Assembly (NCBI GenBank): GCA_964460075.1
Contig: CAYWPC010000014.1
Location: forward strand, 1 to 63,992
From: JAMBLL01 sp964460075
GTDB lineage: Bacteria > Actinomycetota > Acidimicrobiia > Spongiisociales > UBA5794
Length of the DNA: 63,992 nt
Reading direction: 5' to 3'
This document shows, in pieces, positions 1-8,499 of this stretch. Position numbers and translations under genes: made by a program. Numbering within the stretch: the stretch's first letter is position 1; each line of letters starts with the position of its first letter. The notes below the pieces were generated by a model. That model saw only the letters and a program-made list of their open reading frames with translations. It made no database searches and was not told where the DNA came from.

Positions 1-18
1 GCTCTCGGGGGGGAGAGC
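1..18. terminator. Hairpin at window edge, possible terminator of the secreted Asp-rich gene
   Basis: GCTCTC (1-6) and GAGAGC (13-18) form a perfect 6-bp stem with a six-G loop, 22 bases past the stop codon of the minus-strand gene that ends at 40. The element may extend left of the window, so a U-tract cannot be judged. Confidence 0.35.
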
Positions 19-39
19 CGCACTCGTCGGGATGAGGGA

Positions 40-1254
40 TCAGGAGTTGTCTTCGCTGTCATTGTCATTGTCATTGTCGTCGACGTTGTTGTTGCTGCTG
101 CTGTCTGAAGCATCGTCGTCTTCGTTGTCGTCGCCGATCTTGGAGTGATCTTTGTCGTCGCTGCTGTCGTTGCTGTCGTCGCCGATCTTGGAGTGATCGT
201 CACTTCCGCTGCCGTCGTCGCTCATCTGGGAGTGATCCTCGTCCTCGTCGTCGCCGCTATCGTCGCACGTTGACGTGGTTTGCGACGTGACCCTCAGTTC
301 GAGTGTGCCATGGTCGGATTCGAGCCCAGCCTCAAGGGATGCATCGCTGTTGCCTTCGGTGTCGGTGAAGTGAACATCGAAGCCGTCGTCGTCGGTATCG
401 AGGGTGTACGACGGCGTACCGGTGCCTGACCCTTTGCCATCGAACGTTACGTCGACGGTCACGGTGCCGTCTGCAACGAATGTGTAGGTAACGAGCGCTG
501 TCGTACCATCACACAGCAGGCCCTGCCACGCCTGGGTCTTGTATGCGTCTTCGCCGGTGAGTACCTGGCTGTCACTGCCGCGCAACTCGATCTTGAGCTT
601 GGCATAGGGTCCAGCGTGGTCAGCCTCATCCTCGTACTCGGTTTCGGTCTCGACGGTGAGGGTCCTGGTGAAGCCGTCCTTCACAAAGGTGATCGACGCG
701 TGAGACTCGTAGTCGTAGCCGTTGTCATCGCCGTCGGACTCGCTGTCGATGCCGTTGATCGTCGGTGTGATCGAACTATCACCGAGAACGCTGACGGATA
801 TCGAGGTGATCTCCAGATACGTGTTGCTGGCATCCCCCCAGCCGATATCGAAGGACACGGTCGTGTCTGCGCTATCCGTAGCAAAGAGTCTGCCCGTCCA
901 CGTTTGTGTGCCGAGGAGGTCCGCGAGATTGGATGTCTTCACCTTCGCAGTGAGTTCTTCACCCTTCGCCTTCACCTGGACGACGGTGCCGTCCGTACTG
1001 CGTTCGAAGGTGACTCTGTGATCTGTGCTCGGTCCTTGTGCGAAGCCGACGTCGGCCACGGTGACCGTGTCAATATTGCCTACAGCGGTGAGGCCGACAT
1101 TCAGTGTGATCGGTACGCCTGGAATACCGAGTGTGAACGTCGCACCACCACTCTGAGCAATCGCTTCAGTCGTGTTGGCTGTTGCCATACCGGGGAGTAC
1201 TCCCACCAGTATGACACCAGAGAGCAAGCTGAGCAGTCGTATACGGCGTCGCAT
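40..1254 (-). CDS. Secreted protein with Asp/Ser-rich C-terminal tail
   Basis: A 404-residue protein of unknown function. Residues 1-26 form a Sec signal peptide (Arg-rich start, hydrophobic core, cleavage probably after ATA). The body (about 30-325) is rich in Thr, Val and Gly with alternating hydrophobic residues, which suggests beta-sandwich structure. From about residue 327 the chain becomes extremely acidic, with three DHS[K/Q]-type blocks (DHSQMSDD, DHSKIGDD twice) and then an Asp/Asn/Ser run to the end. Such tails can bind divalent cations or stay disordered outside the cell; that is inference. The start is supported by a GAAGGAG ribosome binding site 8 nt upstream. I do not recognise a family. 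Confidence 0.75.
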   Translation of the reverse strand: MRRRIRLLSLLSGVILVGVLPGMATANTTEAIAQSGGATFTLGIPGVPITLNVGLTAVGNIDTVTVADVGFAQGPSTDHRVTFERSTDGTVVQVKAKGEELTAKVKTSNLADLLGTQTWTGRLFATDSADTTVSFDIGWGDASNTYLEITSISVSVLGDSSITPTINGIDSESDGDDNGYDYESHASITFVKDGFTRTLTVETETEYEDEADHAGPYAKLKIELRGSDSQVLTGEDAYKTQAWQGLLCDGTTALVTYTFVADGTVTVDVTFDGKGSGTGTPSYTLDTDDDGFDVHFTDTEGNSDASLEAGLESDHGTLELRVTSQTTSTCDDSGDDEDEDHSQMSDDGSGSDDHSKIGDDSNDSSDDKDHSKIGDDNEDDDASDSSSNNNVDDNDNDNDSEDNS

Positions 1255-1414
1255 GCAATGGTCTCCTTCGTCAACGGCGGATCGATACCATCCGATTCGC
1301 GTCTGTGCCTGGGAAGAACATACGGAAACCTCGGTTAATGCTGAGATAAATCAACGCTAACCGTGTGCGAAACCTCGAGCTTCGTGTGCAGAGCGCCTGT
1401 GCATGCTCCGGTCG

Positions 1415-1813
1415 CTATACCAGTTCCAATACCGGTATCACGCGATCGGTCTTCTCCTCGTATTCGGCGAAGCCTGGGTAGCGACTGGCCTGCTCGGCAT
1501 AGGTCGTGTCGCGGCTCTCGCGGTCGAGCTCCACCACTCTCTTGCTGAGTCGCTCAGTCCCTATCTCAACCTCGATACTCGGATTGGCCAGGCAGTTGTA
1601 GTACCAATCGGGGTGAGAATCCGATCCGGCCGCCGACGCGAAGATGAACATTCGCTCGTTGAGTGGCAGGTACATCAACGGCGTCTCTCTGTCGGCCCCT
1701 GTGCGTGCACCCTGCGTATGCAGGATCAGCATCGGCGCACCCTCGAACATTCCTCCGACTTTCCCACTGTTTGCGCGGAATTCCTCGATGATGGTGGTGT
1801 TCCAATCGGACAT
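1415..1813 (-). CDS. DUF385 / deazaflavin-dependent nitroreductase family protein
   Basis: A 132-residue protein of the F420-dependent nitroreductase-like family (DUF385, split beta-barrel flavin fold), common in actinobacteria. Recognisable pieces are the LILHTQGARTG strand-turn, the TPLMYLP strand and the DWYYNCLANP motif near residue 75, matching the family's usual HPxWYHNLxANP. Family members reduce or oxidise small molecules with deazaflavin F420; the substrate cannot be told here. I chose the ATG at 1813 because it has GAGGAGA a few bases upstream and gives the family's normal length; a longer in-frame reading to 1978 has no homology. It is divergent from the cutinase gene. Confidence 0.85.
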   Translation of the reverse strand: MSDWNTTIIEEFRANSGKVGGMFEGAPMLILHTQGARTGADRETPLMYLPLNERMFIFASAAGSDSHPDWYYNCLANPSIEVEIGTERLSKRVVELDRESRDTTYAEQASRYPGFAEYEEKTDRVIPVLELV

Positions 1814-2019
1814 CGGTCTCCTCGTGTTGGGGCAGTGCAAGGGCAACACGCGCCTCCCATGAGACATTCCCATTTCGACCGATTCGCACTTGAGCTGTTT
1901 GGATGGACGAACAGCAGGCTCACGGTTGCCATGTCCTCGCACGCCTGGAGCCAGCCTCGGCTGGTGTTGCGCTGTCAACGCGCTGTCGTAGGACGGCTTT
2001 TGGCGTACGATCGAAGAAG

Positions 2020-2715
2020 ATGATCGCGACCCTCATGCTTGTTGCAGCGTTGCTGGTCCCCGTGAGCACCGGATCAGACGAATGTCCCGATGTGCAAGTG
2101 ATAGGCGTTCGAGGCTCAGGACAATCGGAATACGGCGAGCAGGTGCGGGGTGTCGTCGATGTGCTCGTCGGGAGGCTCACAGCGACTGGTCGATCGGTGA
2201 GCGAAGCACCTCTGGAGTACCCGGCGATCTCGGTGAGCGACTCGTTCGGGCTCGTTCTGCTCAACGGAGGCTACGACGCGAGCGTGGCACGCGGTGTCGA
2301 GGCGCTCCGAGCGGTGATGTCGGAGACGAATAGGACGTGTGGTCGCACTGGCATCGTGCTCGTCGGCTACTCCCAGGGATCTCAGGTCATCAAACAAGCA
2401 GTGGAACGCTTCGCACCCAACGTGAGGATCACCGCTGTGGCGCTGCTGGCTGACCCGACGAGAGATCCCGCCCAGCCTGGGGTGTGGCGCCTCGGTGATC
2501 CCTCCGGTGAGCATGGCGGATCCTTCGGTTCGCTCGCATTGCCTGAGCGTCTGCGCCCAATCACCGTTGACGTGTGCGCTGCAGGAGACTGGGTGTGTGA
2601 GCGGGGAAGATTCGCGTTTCGGGCCCACACGGACGGGTACACAGAGATCCCTTCCGTCGTCGTGGATCGATTGATGGCGCTCATGGAGAACGAGGTGGTT
2701 CGCGGACCGCTATAG
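2020..2715 (+). CDS. Cutinase-family secreted serine esterase
   Basis: A 231-residue alpha/beta hydrolase of the cutinase family, which hydrolyses ester bonds of cutin, lipids or short esters outside the cell. The nucleophile elbow G-Y-S-Q-G lies near residue 113, followed by the DPT segment typical of cutinases, a Cys-rich stretch (VDVCAAGDWVCERG) that carries the catalytic Asp, and HTDGY with the likely catalytic His. Paired cysteines (DECP near residue 22, TCG, VCAAGDWVC) agree with extracellular disulfides. A short hydrophobic N-terminus (IATLMLVAALLVPVSTG) acts as signal peptide. The start at 2020 follows GAAGAAG closely; TACGAT at 2006 could alternatively drive a leaderless transcript (8 nt to ATG). 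Confidence 0.85.
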   Translation: MIATLMLVAALLVPVSTGSDECPDVQVIGVRGSGQSEYGEQVRGVVDVLVGRLTATGRSVSEAPLEYPAISVSDSFGLVLLNGGYDASVARGVEALRAVMSETNRTCGRTGIVLVGYSQGSQVIKQAVERFAPNVRITAVALLADPTRDPAQPGVWRLGDPSGEHGGSFGSLALPERLRPITVDVCAAGDWVCERGRFAFRAHTDGYTEIPSVVVDRLMALMENEVVRGPL

Positions 2716-2886
2716 CGGCGAGATCTCTGTCTCGAAGGACGGGCCGTGCCCAGAGGTGATCTGCTACCTTGGGTGGCACGCACGAATGAGGCACACTGCG
2801 CTGCAGGCACGAATCTTCATGGATGTGCCAGGGCTTCTGTGCCATGATGAAGCCAATAGCAGTGCATCGAAATCGAGGAGGTACCT

Positions 2887-3348
2887 ATGCATATCCTCGT
2901 AGCACACGGGCCTCGCACGGACGGGACCGCTCGCATTGCCCATGCCATAGGCAAGCGACTTGAGAGCCACGGAATGTCGGCTCGTACGGTTGCGTCTCGC
3001 GATGTGCTCGATTCGAGTCGATATGACGCCATTGTTGTTGGATCTTCGCTGTGCTCGGGCAAGTGGTCTAGCGAGTGTGTCAAGCTTCTGAAGCAGATAG
3101 CGAAAGAGGACTTTTGCGGTCCGATCTGGCTGTTTCACTCAACTCCCGTTGCCGATGAAGCGTGTGACGAGGGTGGTCTGTTCCCCAAACGTGTCATCGT
3201 CTACGCCGACCGTCTCGATGTTCGTGACTGGGCGACGTTCGATGATCCTGTGGATGAGGCCGGTGGTGACGATGCGCACGACTGGCGCGAGGTGGAGGTG
3301 TGGACAGACAGGATCGCATCTGTCATTGCCGAGGAGTTGGCTGCGTGA
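2887..3348 (+). CDS. Flavodoxin-domain protein
   Basis: A 153-residue single-domain flavodoxin-like protein, likely FMN-binding and cytosolic. It starts with the beta-1/phosphate-loop pattern (ILVAHGPRTDGTARIAHAIG), where the DGTARIA segment replaces the usual T-x-T-G-x-T-x-x-x-A loop. A second strand, YDAIVVGSSLCSGKWSSECVKLL, resembles the HemG / menaquinone-dependent protoporphyrinogen IX dehydrogenase class. A substrate assignment is not justified. A strong CGAGGAGG ribosome binding site lies 5-12 nt before the ATG. It stands alone between the cutinase gene and a convergent tryptophanase gene. Confidence 0.75.
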   Translation: MHILVAHGPRTDGTARIAHAIGKRLESHGMSARTVASRDVLDSSRYDAIVVGSSLCSGKWSSECVKLLKQIAKEDFCGPIWLFHSTPVADEACDEGGLFPKRVIVYADRLDVRDWATFDDPVDEAGGDDAHDWREVEVWTDRIASVIAEELAA

Positions 3349-3576
3349 CTGCTGGCGGCCGATGAGTCAGCGCGACACGGTGGAGTGGCACACCTTGCCG
3401 GTTACTGATTGACAAACTAAGGATATAGCGCGACGGTGGAAACGCAGAAGAACTGAGCCGGGTCGTGCTGGCGGTGCGAGGATCCGTACCCGTCAAGCGA
3501 GTGTCAGTGGCACTTGAAAACCCAGTCGGTTTTGTGGACGACGATATGAACGTCGCCAGCGGCGGGCCGGTCACAT

Positions 3577-3603
3577 GAGAGGAGCCCCGAAGGGGCTCCT
3601 CTC
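3577..3603. terminator. Strong 12-bp hairpin terminator downstream of tnaA
   Basis: GAGAGGAGCCCC (3577-3588) and GGGGCTCCTCTC (3592-3603) form a perfect 12-bp stem with a GAA loop, 14 bases past the tryptophanase stop codon. It lies between converging genes and could act in both directions. No clear T-run follows on either strand. Confidence 0.75.
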
Positions 3604-3617
3604 TCGCGACAGTCCAC

Positions 3618-4997
3618 TCATTGCTCGGCGAATCTTGCCGTGAAGTGTCTGAGCCATGTCGGTTGATCTGTGATCGTGAGCCCCCGAAGCGACGACGCAC
3701 GTTCAGCGACGTCGATGACGACCTCGCCCACATAGTCGATGTGGCTCTGGGTGTACGTTCTGCGTGGGATAGCGAGGCGTACCAGTTCCATGGCTGCGGG
3801 TGTATCGGGGCCACCGTTTGGGTCTGGCCTTCCGAACATCACCGTGCCGATTTCGACGCCTCGAACTCCACCGGCGCGGTACAACTCTACGGCAAGGGAC
3901 TGCGCAGGGTATTTGTGGGGCGGAATGTGGGGGAGGAGTGCAGCAGCATCGAGGTACACGGCGTGCCCACCAGGAGGCTGGACGATCGGAACGCCTGCAC
4001 GTGTGACGGTCTCGGCGAGATAGGCCGTCGAGCGGATTCGATACCTGAGATAATTCTCATCGAGCACTTCCTCAAGGCCGATCGCAACCGCTTCGAGGTC
4101 ATACCCTGCGAGGCCACCGTATGTGGGGAATCCCTCGGTGAGGATCAAGAGGTTTCTGGAATTGATTGCGAGTTCGGGGTCGTTGGTGGCGAGAAAGCCT
4201 CCGATGTTCGCAAGGCCGTCCTTTTTCGCCGACATCGTTGCACCGTCGGCATACGAGAACATCTCCTGGGCGATCTCGCGAGGTGTCATGTTCTCATATC
4301 CGGGCTCACGGAGCTTTATGAACCATGCATTCTCGGCGAACCGGCACGCATCGAGATAGAAGGGCAGGCCGTACTCGTCGCACACGCTCCGTACTTCCCG
4401 TAGGTTTGCCATCGAGACTGGCTGGCCACCACCCGAGTTGTTGGTCACGGTCACCATGACCAATGGCACATGCTCTGTGCCGACTTCCTCGATGGTCTGG
4501 CGAAGTCGTTCGATATCCATGTTGCCTTTGAAGGGGAGGACAGCTGCAGGGTCGGTCCCCTCCGCGATTACGAGATCGCGCGCCTCTGCGCCCTGGTACT
4601 CGACGTTCGCTCTCGTCGTGTCAAAGTGCGTGTTGTTTGGGACAACATCGCCTTGCTTCACCGCGACTGAAAATAGGATCTTCTCTGCTGCTCTGCCCTG
4701 GTGCGTCGGGATTACCTCATCGAATCCTGTGATGTCCTTTACGGCTGCTTCGAAGCGGAAAAATGAGCGGCTCCCTGCGTAGGATTCGTCGCCGCGCATC
4801 ATCCCTGCCCATTGGTTCGATGACATCGCCCCCGTGCCTGAGTCGGTGAGCAGGTCGATGATGACCTCATCGGCGTGCAGGCCGAAGAGGTTGAAGCCGG
4901 CGCGTTCGAGCGCTGCCCTGCGTTGCGCTTCGTCAGGAAGATCGATGGCTTGAACGCTGTGGATGCGGAATGGCTCGATGATGGTGTTGTAGTCCAT
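3618..4997 (-). CDS. tnaA: Tryptophanase (tryptophan indole-lyase)
   Basis: A 459-residue PLP-dependent beta-eliminating lyase that cleaves L-tryptophan to indole, pyruvate and ammonia. Length and order match the tryptophanase/tyrosine phenol-lyase family: THQGRAAEKILF near residues 98-110, NNTHFDTTRANVE near 121-133, DACRFAENAWFI near 217-228, and the PLP-lysine motif MSAKKDG at about 255-261. Tyrosine phenol-lyase is the main alternative; I favour tryptophanase from overall similarity, without a decisive residue. The ATG at 4997 has CGAGGAT upstream. It is the last gene of a minus-strand run behind the acyltransferase, 103 nt away, and ends at a strong hairpin. No TnaC-like leader peptide was found. 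Confidence 0.9.
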   Translation of the reverse strand: MDYNTIIEPFRIHSVQAIDLPDEAQRRAALERAGFNLFGLHADEVIIDLLTDSGTGAMSSNQWAGMMRGDESYAGSRSFFRFEAAVKDITGFDEVIPTHQGRAAEKILFSVAVKQGDVVPNNTHFDTTRANVEYQGAEARDLVIAEGTDPAAVLPFKGNMDIERLRQTIEEVGTEHVPLVMVTVTNNSGGGQPVSMANLREVRSVCDEYGLPFYLDACRFAENAWFIKLREPGYENMTPREIAQEMFSYADGATMSAKKDGLANIGGFLATNDPELAINSRNLLILTEGFPTYGGLAGYDLEAVAIGLEEVLDENYLRYRIRSTAYLAETVTRAGVPIVQPPGGHAVYLDAAALLPHIPPHKYPAQSLAVELYRAGGVRGVEIGTVMFGRPDPNGGPDTPAAMELVRLAIPRRTYTQSHIDYVGEVVIDVAERASSLRGLTITDQPTWLRHFTARFAEQ

Positions 4998-5100
4998 GGA
5001 TCCTCGTGGTCGGGTGCGGTCAAGTCTTGCACAGCACGGGGGCGAGGGCTTCTTGCGTGGCGTCCGTACGGTGTTGATCGTTGTGGATGTGACCAGTTGA

Positions 5101-5979
5101 TTAGCCGATGTGCACCGCTGACCTGTGCTCGAGGAGAGCCAGGCGAAGGTCGCTGAACCTGTCATCGATGTCATATCGGTAGTCGTCCCACCAACCGTCG
5201 GTCTCCGGGCGGAATCGTCGCGGCCCTGGTGTCGCGTTGAGCGCGCGGTCTTTCATCTCCCATTCGAGCTCTGTCGAGCGCGCAACAGCCTCCTCTGGTG
5301 GTATCGCATCGAGAACCTCGAGACGGATCGTCTCCCCGAAATGCAGCATGTTCGAGAAGGGGTAGTCCCATACGTTGGCCGAACCGGTGAGTACAACAGG
5401 TAGCACGGCCATGCCGAGGCGTTCGGCCAGCCTGAACGCTCCTTGTTGGAACGCAGCCTCGATGCCGAGAATTGTGCCCTGAGGGAATACGACCAGGCTC
5501 TCTCCTTGGTGACGCGCCGTGAGCCCTGCCTTGAGCAGGGAACGGAAGGCAGAGCTGCCGTTGTCGCGAGAGATTGGTGTCTGGTGTGACGCGTTGAGGT
5601 ATGCCCCGAGGAAGCGCCAAGAGAAAAGCTCATCTGCTGCTGCATACGTCATGTCGACCGGTAGTGCCTGGAGGGCTATGAGGTCGGTGAAGCCTTCGTG
5701 GAGAGGTGTGACGATATATCTCTTGTGTCGCTCGATTCGGTCCAGGCCGTGCACCTGAACGGTGAGGTCGATGGATGCTGCGGCGTATGCGGCCCATGCC
5801 CGTTCGGCTTCGTGGAGCTTCCTACGATCGGTCGAGCGGGCGGCTCGCATGAGGTGGACGTACGACGGACCAAAGAGCCTGAGGCCGCGGGCGAGCGTAC
5901 GAGTCCACGCGCTGGGTGACATGACCTCGACCTTGCCGCCGGGCAGAACGTACCGATCTCGTAAGTGGCGTCCAATCAT
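5101..5979 (-). CDS. PlsC-type lysophospholipid acyltransferase family protein
   Basis: A 292-residue glycerolipid acyltransferase-like protein, probably attached to the inner face of the membrane. The catalytic HX4D motif is H94-EGFT-D99, and the substrate-phosphate motif FPxGT appears as FPQGT at 165-169 (Gln replaces the usual Glu). Family enzymes transfer acyl groups to lysophosphatidate or related acceptors; the acceptor here is unknown. The C-terminal part (about 240-292) is specific to this protein. Two starts are possible: 5979 (weak SD) or the in-frame ATG at 5922, which has AAGGTCGAGG upstream. It lies between a VanW-like gene and tnaA on the same strand. Confidence 0.75.
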   Translation of the reverse strand: MIGRHLRDRYVLPGGKVEVMSPSAWTRTLARGLRLFGPSYVHLMRAARSTDRRKLHEAERAWAAYAAASIDLTVQVHGLDRIERHKRYIVTPLHEGFTDLIALQALPVDMTYAAADELFSWRFLGAYLNASHQTPISRDNGSSAFRSLLKAGLTARHQGESLVVFPQGTILGIEAAFQQGAFRLAERLGMAVLPVVLTGSANVWDYPFSNMLHFGETIRLEVLDAIPPEEAVARSTELEWEMKDRALNATPGPRRFRPETDGWWDDYRYDIDDRFSDLRLALLEHRSAVHIG

Positions 5980-6032
5980 CTGCAGGTCTCAACCCACCAG
6001 GAGTTGCATTGCTTCCATGGTTCGTCGCCCCG

Positions 6033-7889
6033 TCAGGGAGTAGTGGTGGTTGTGGTCGGTGGCAGCGTTGTGGTGGTGGTCGGTGGCAGCGTNNNNNNNN
6101 NNNNNNNNNNNNNNNNNNNNNNNNNNNNNNNNNNNNNNNNNNNNNNNNNNNNNNNNNNNNNNNNNNNNNNNNNNNNNNNNNNNNNNNNNNNNGTGGTGGT
6201 GGTCGGTGGCAGCGTCGTGGTGGTCGTTGTCGTGTCTGGGTGCTCGACCGGATCGTCCTTCGGCTTCGGCTTGCGGTATCTCCAGGTCCAGTGCTGCTGA
6301 GTGACGCTCCCATCTGGGTACGTCATCACTCTGGTGATGGTGTTGCCGTCTCGTTCAGATGTGCACACCCTGCCTCCGTTGTTGCCGAAGAACGTGACAG
6401 TTATCGATGTCGGCGTGTATGTCGTGTCGATATATACAACGGCGTCTGAGTCGTTGCGAAAGATGACGTCAGGCATTGGCCAACCGAGCGTCGCTTCACG
6501 GACGAAGGGATAGCGTGAAAAGTAGAGACTGTGTGGCTGATGGAACACGTCTTCGTAGCATCCGAAGAACACCGCGTTGTAGAACGTCGTAGCGAACTGG
6601 CTCGTCCCACCGCCAATATTGATCTTGCTGTCGCAGCACTGGATCCTGCCGTTGATGATTGCCCCAGCCCTGACGTATCCCTCCTCAAGCGTTCGCTCAC
6701 CCGCTCGTTTGTTGACCGAGAACTCCTCGCCAGGCATGACGATCGCACCGCGTATCTCGTCGGCAAGAAGCTGTATGTTCGTGACCCTGCTCTGGCAACA
6801 TGGGTAGTTCGTCGTGAAGGAGGAGACTTCGCCGAGGGGCCCCATCGCCTCTGCCTCCTCGGTCGTGAAGGAGGCCTCGGCTCCTTCGGTCATGGGAATG
6901 GTCCCTTGCTCTGAACGCAACCCAGCAGCTATCACCGCATCTGGTATCGCTTCGAGGTCGACCTTCTGCCCGCGGATCGACGGGACGATCTCAAGCGTTC
7001 GAGTGTTCTCGTTGAACGCGAAGGTTGCGTCGGTGGGTGGAATCACGAATTGGCTGGCGGAGCGTGCCGCGATCTTGATGAGTGTCTCGGCGTCCAGAGA
7101 GACTTGAAGCGTTGCGGGTGAATTGACCACGATCTCGCTCTGTAGCGCCGATGCCAGTCCAGCTGGCGTGAACACGATGGTGCCCGACTGGTCGGGAGAA
7201 CGGAGTACGACCGGTGATTCGATCAGTTTCTTGGCTTGAGCGACAGCCGTGTCGACGTCACCGGAGCTGATATGTGGGGATATCGAGATCAACGGAACGT
7301 CGACAGGCTGTCTGTCCGTCCGGGCGAGCTGTTCGCGGATGAGGGGTATCGTCGATTCGACGTCGATTCGGATCCCTGGCTGGGGGTATTGAGGGACTGG
7401 TGAGCCGTTGCGGACCTCAACAGCACCGTCGTAGGCAGGCCTGTTGATTGCAGCGAGAGAAAGTTCCTCGAGGATGGCAGCAATTGCGGTGTCATCCATA
7501 GACACCGGTATATCGATGGATGCCGTGGAGGTGAACGATCGAAACCATGCCGCAAAGTTCGATGCGATCGAGTCCTTTCGCCGGATCGTCAGCGCGGCCT
7601 CGGCTACCGCCCGTTCGTCGATGTCGAGAGACACATCTTTCGGGTCCAACTCGACGGGCGTCCCTTCGATGATGAGTACAACGGGCTGTGCAAGCAGCGT
7701 CGCCTCGTACGAGGCAACAATGCCGGAGGCGTCGTTGATCGTGAGGCGCGAGGCGTCGACTCCCGCGATGAGAACACCTCGACTTACCCGGTGACCGGCT
7801 GTCACCTCGTCGTGGACGTACCCGGCGCCGACGATCAGTGCCAGGGTCACAGGAATGCCGATTGCAAGCGCAACGATGCCTCGACGCAT
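6033..7889 (-). CDS. VanW-family wall protein with Thr-Pro repeat tail (interrupted by N gap)
   Basis: About 618 residues as drawn. One N-terminal membrane segment (IVALAIGIPVTLALIVGAGYV) anchors an extracytoplasmic chain with two peptidoglycan-binding-4-like repeats (roughly 40-340), then a VanW domain (about 360-510: NIQLLADEI, GEEFSVN, GGGTSQFATTFYNAVFF). The C-terminus is a run of TLPPTTTT octapeptides encoded by a 24-bp repeat; 100 N (6093-6192) fall inside it, so true length is unknown. VanW domains occur in wall-associated proteins of Gram-positives; the biochemical role is not settled. The start at 7889 has a perfect AGGAGGG site; an earlier in-frame ATG at 7904 does not. Confidence 0.8.
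   Translation of the reverse strand: MRRGIVALAIGIPVTLALIVGAGYVHDEVTAGHRVSRGVLIAGVDASRLTINDASGIVASYEATLLAQPVVLIIEGTPVELDPKDVSLDIDERAVAEAALTIRRKDSIASNFAAWFRSFTSTASIDIPVSMDDTAIAAILEELSLAAINRPAYDGAVEVRNGSPVPQYPQPGIRIDVESTIPLIREQLARTDRQPVDVPLISISPHISSGDVDTAVAQAKKLIESPVVLRSPDQSGTIVFTPAGLASALQSEIVVNSPATLQVSLDAETLIKIAARSASQFVIPPTDATFAFNENTRTLEIVPSIRGQKVDLEAIPDAVIAAGLRSEQGTIPMTEGAEASFTTEEAEAMGPLGEVSSFTTNYPCCQSRVTNIQLLADEIRGAIVMPGEEFSVNKRAGERTLEEGYVRAGAIINGRIQCCDSKINIGGGTSQFATTFYNAVFFGCYEDVFHQPHSLYFSRYPFVREATLGWPMPDVIFRNDSDAVVYIDTTYTPTSITVTFFGNNGGRVCTSERDGNTITRVMTYPDGSVTQQHWTWRYRKPKPKDDPVEHPDTTTTTTTLPPTTTXXXXXXXXXXXXXXXXXXXXXXXXXXXXXXXXXXTLPPTTTTTLPPTTTTTTP
6040..6236. repeat. 24-bp tandem repeat encoding TLPPTTTT, with gap
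   Basis: A GTGG-rich 24-bp unit is clean at 6067-6090 and partial on both sides (6040-6066 and 6193-6236). The flanks join in phase if the gap is a multiple of 24 plus 1, which also keeps the VanW reading frame open. Confidence 0.8.
6093..6192. other. Assembly gap, 100 N
   Basis: Exactly 100 N, the usual placeholder for a gap of unknown size, inside the Thr-Pro repeat of the VanW-like gene. The real repeat number is unknown. Confidence 0.95.
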
Positions 7890-8081
7890 GTCCCTCCTAG
7901 TCACCGATGGTTCGACGATTGTATGTCGTTGGAGCCGGTTCAGAGAGACAATGGCTGGTGCCAGATGTCCAGCGACGCTGTGACATCGAGCGGAGCGATT
8001 CGTGATGTCCCACGCAACCGGTGTGGGGTGCTCGGATTGGGGGCTTCAACAGTGAGTGGTCCGGCATTGGTCCGCACACAC

Positions 8082-8399
8082 TTATAGGCGTTTCTCGTTC
8101 GTCATGAGCTCCCAGAACTCGATCTCGGTTTCAATCGTGACATCTCTGAGCTGAGCAATGGTCTCTTCGAGCCCCTCGACCCGGATGTGGCCGTCGCCAT
8201 ACGGTGTGTGCAGCGTCTCGTCGATCCATTCCATGACGACCTTGTTGTGCACCCCTGGCGTTGTGCCACTGTTGAAGTACACCCTGCTCTCCGATCGCTT
8301 TCCTGCCTTCTGATACGCCACGCCGATGGCATCGATGAGTGTCGCGGCTTTGCGGGCCTCGCCTGGCTTGACGGTATGAATACGACGGATCAGGTACAT
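8082..8399 (-). CDS. Small dimeric alpha/beta-barrel (ABM/NIPSNAP-like) protein
   Basis: A 105-residue cytosolic protein. The N-terminus (MYLIRRIHTVKPGEARKAATLIDAIG) followed by a middle strand (KVVMEWIDETL) is typical of ferredoxin-like dimeric alpha/beta barrels such as NIPSNAP and antibiotic-biosynthesis-monooxygenase proteins. No catalytic residues can be assigned. The ATG at 8399 has GAGAGGCC upstream, and longer in-frame readings upstream look non-coding. It lies 100 nt downstream of the VC1184-type gene on the same strand. Confidence 0.65.
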   Translation of the reverse strand: MYLIRRIHTVKPGEARKAATLIDAIGVAYQKAGKRSESRVYFNSGTTPGVHNKVVMEWIDETLHTPYGDGHIRVEGLEETIAQLRDVTIETEIEFWELMTNEKRL

Positions 8400-8499
8400 G
8401 GTGGCCTCTCTGTGCAGTGTCGGGATACTTGACGCTAGCGGCATGATGCAGAAATGTTCTCCGTGCCCCGGGCTTGGACTTCGACGAGCCGGGCTCGCG

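Noticed and set aside
616..1338. 240-codon plus-strand frame
   Set aside because: Opposite strand of the secreted Asp-rich protein, which has a signal peptide and a strong ribosome binding site; the plus frame has neither.
3349..3576. Small gene or promoter between flavodoxin and tryptophanase genes (TTGACA near 3410)
   Set aside because: TTGACA is followed by a TATA-like box only about 8 bases away, too close for a sigma-70-type promoter, and no frame with a ribosome binding site follows.
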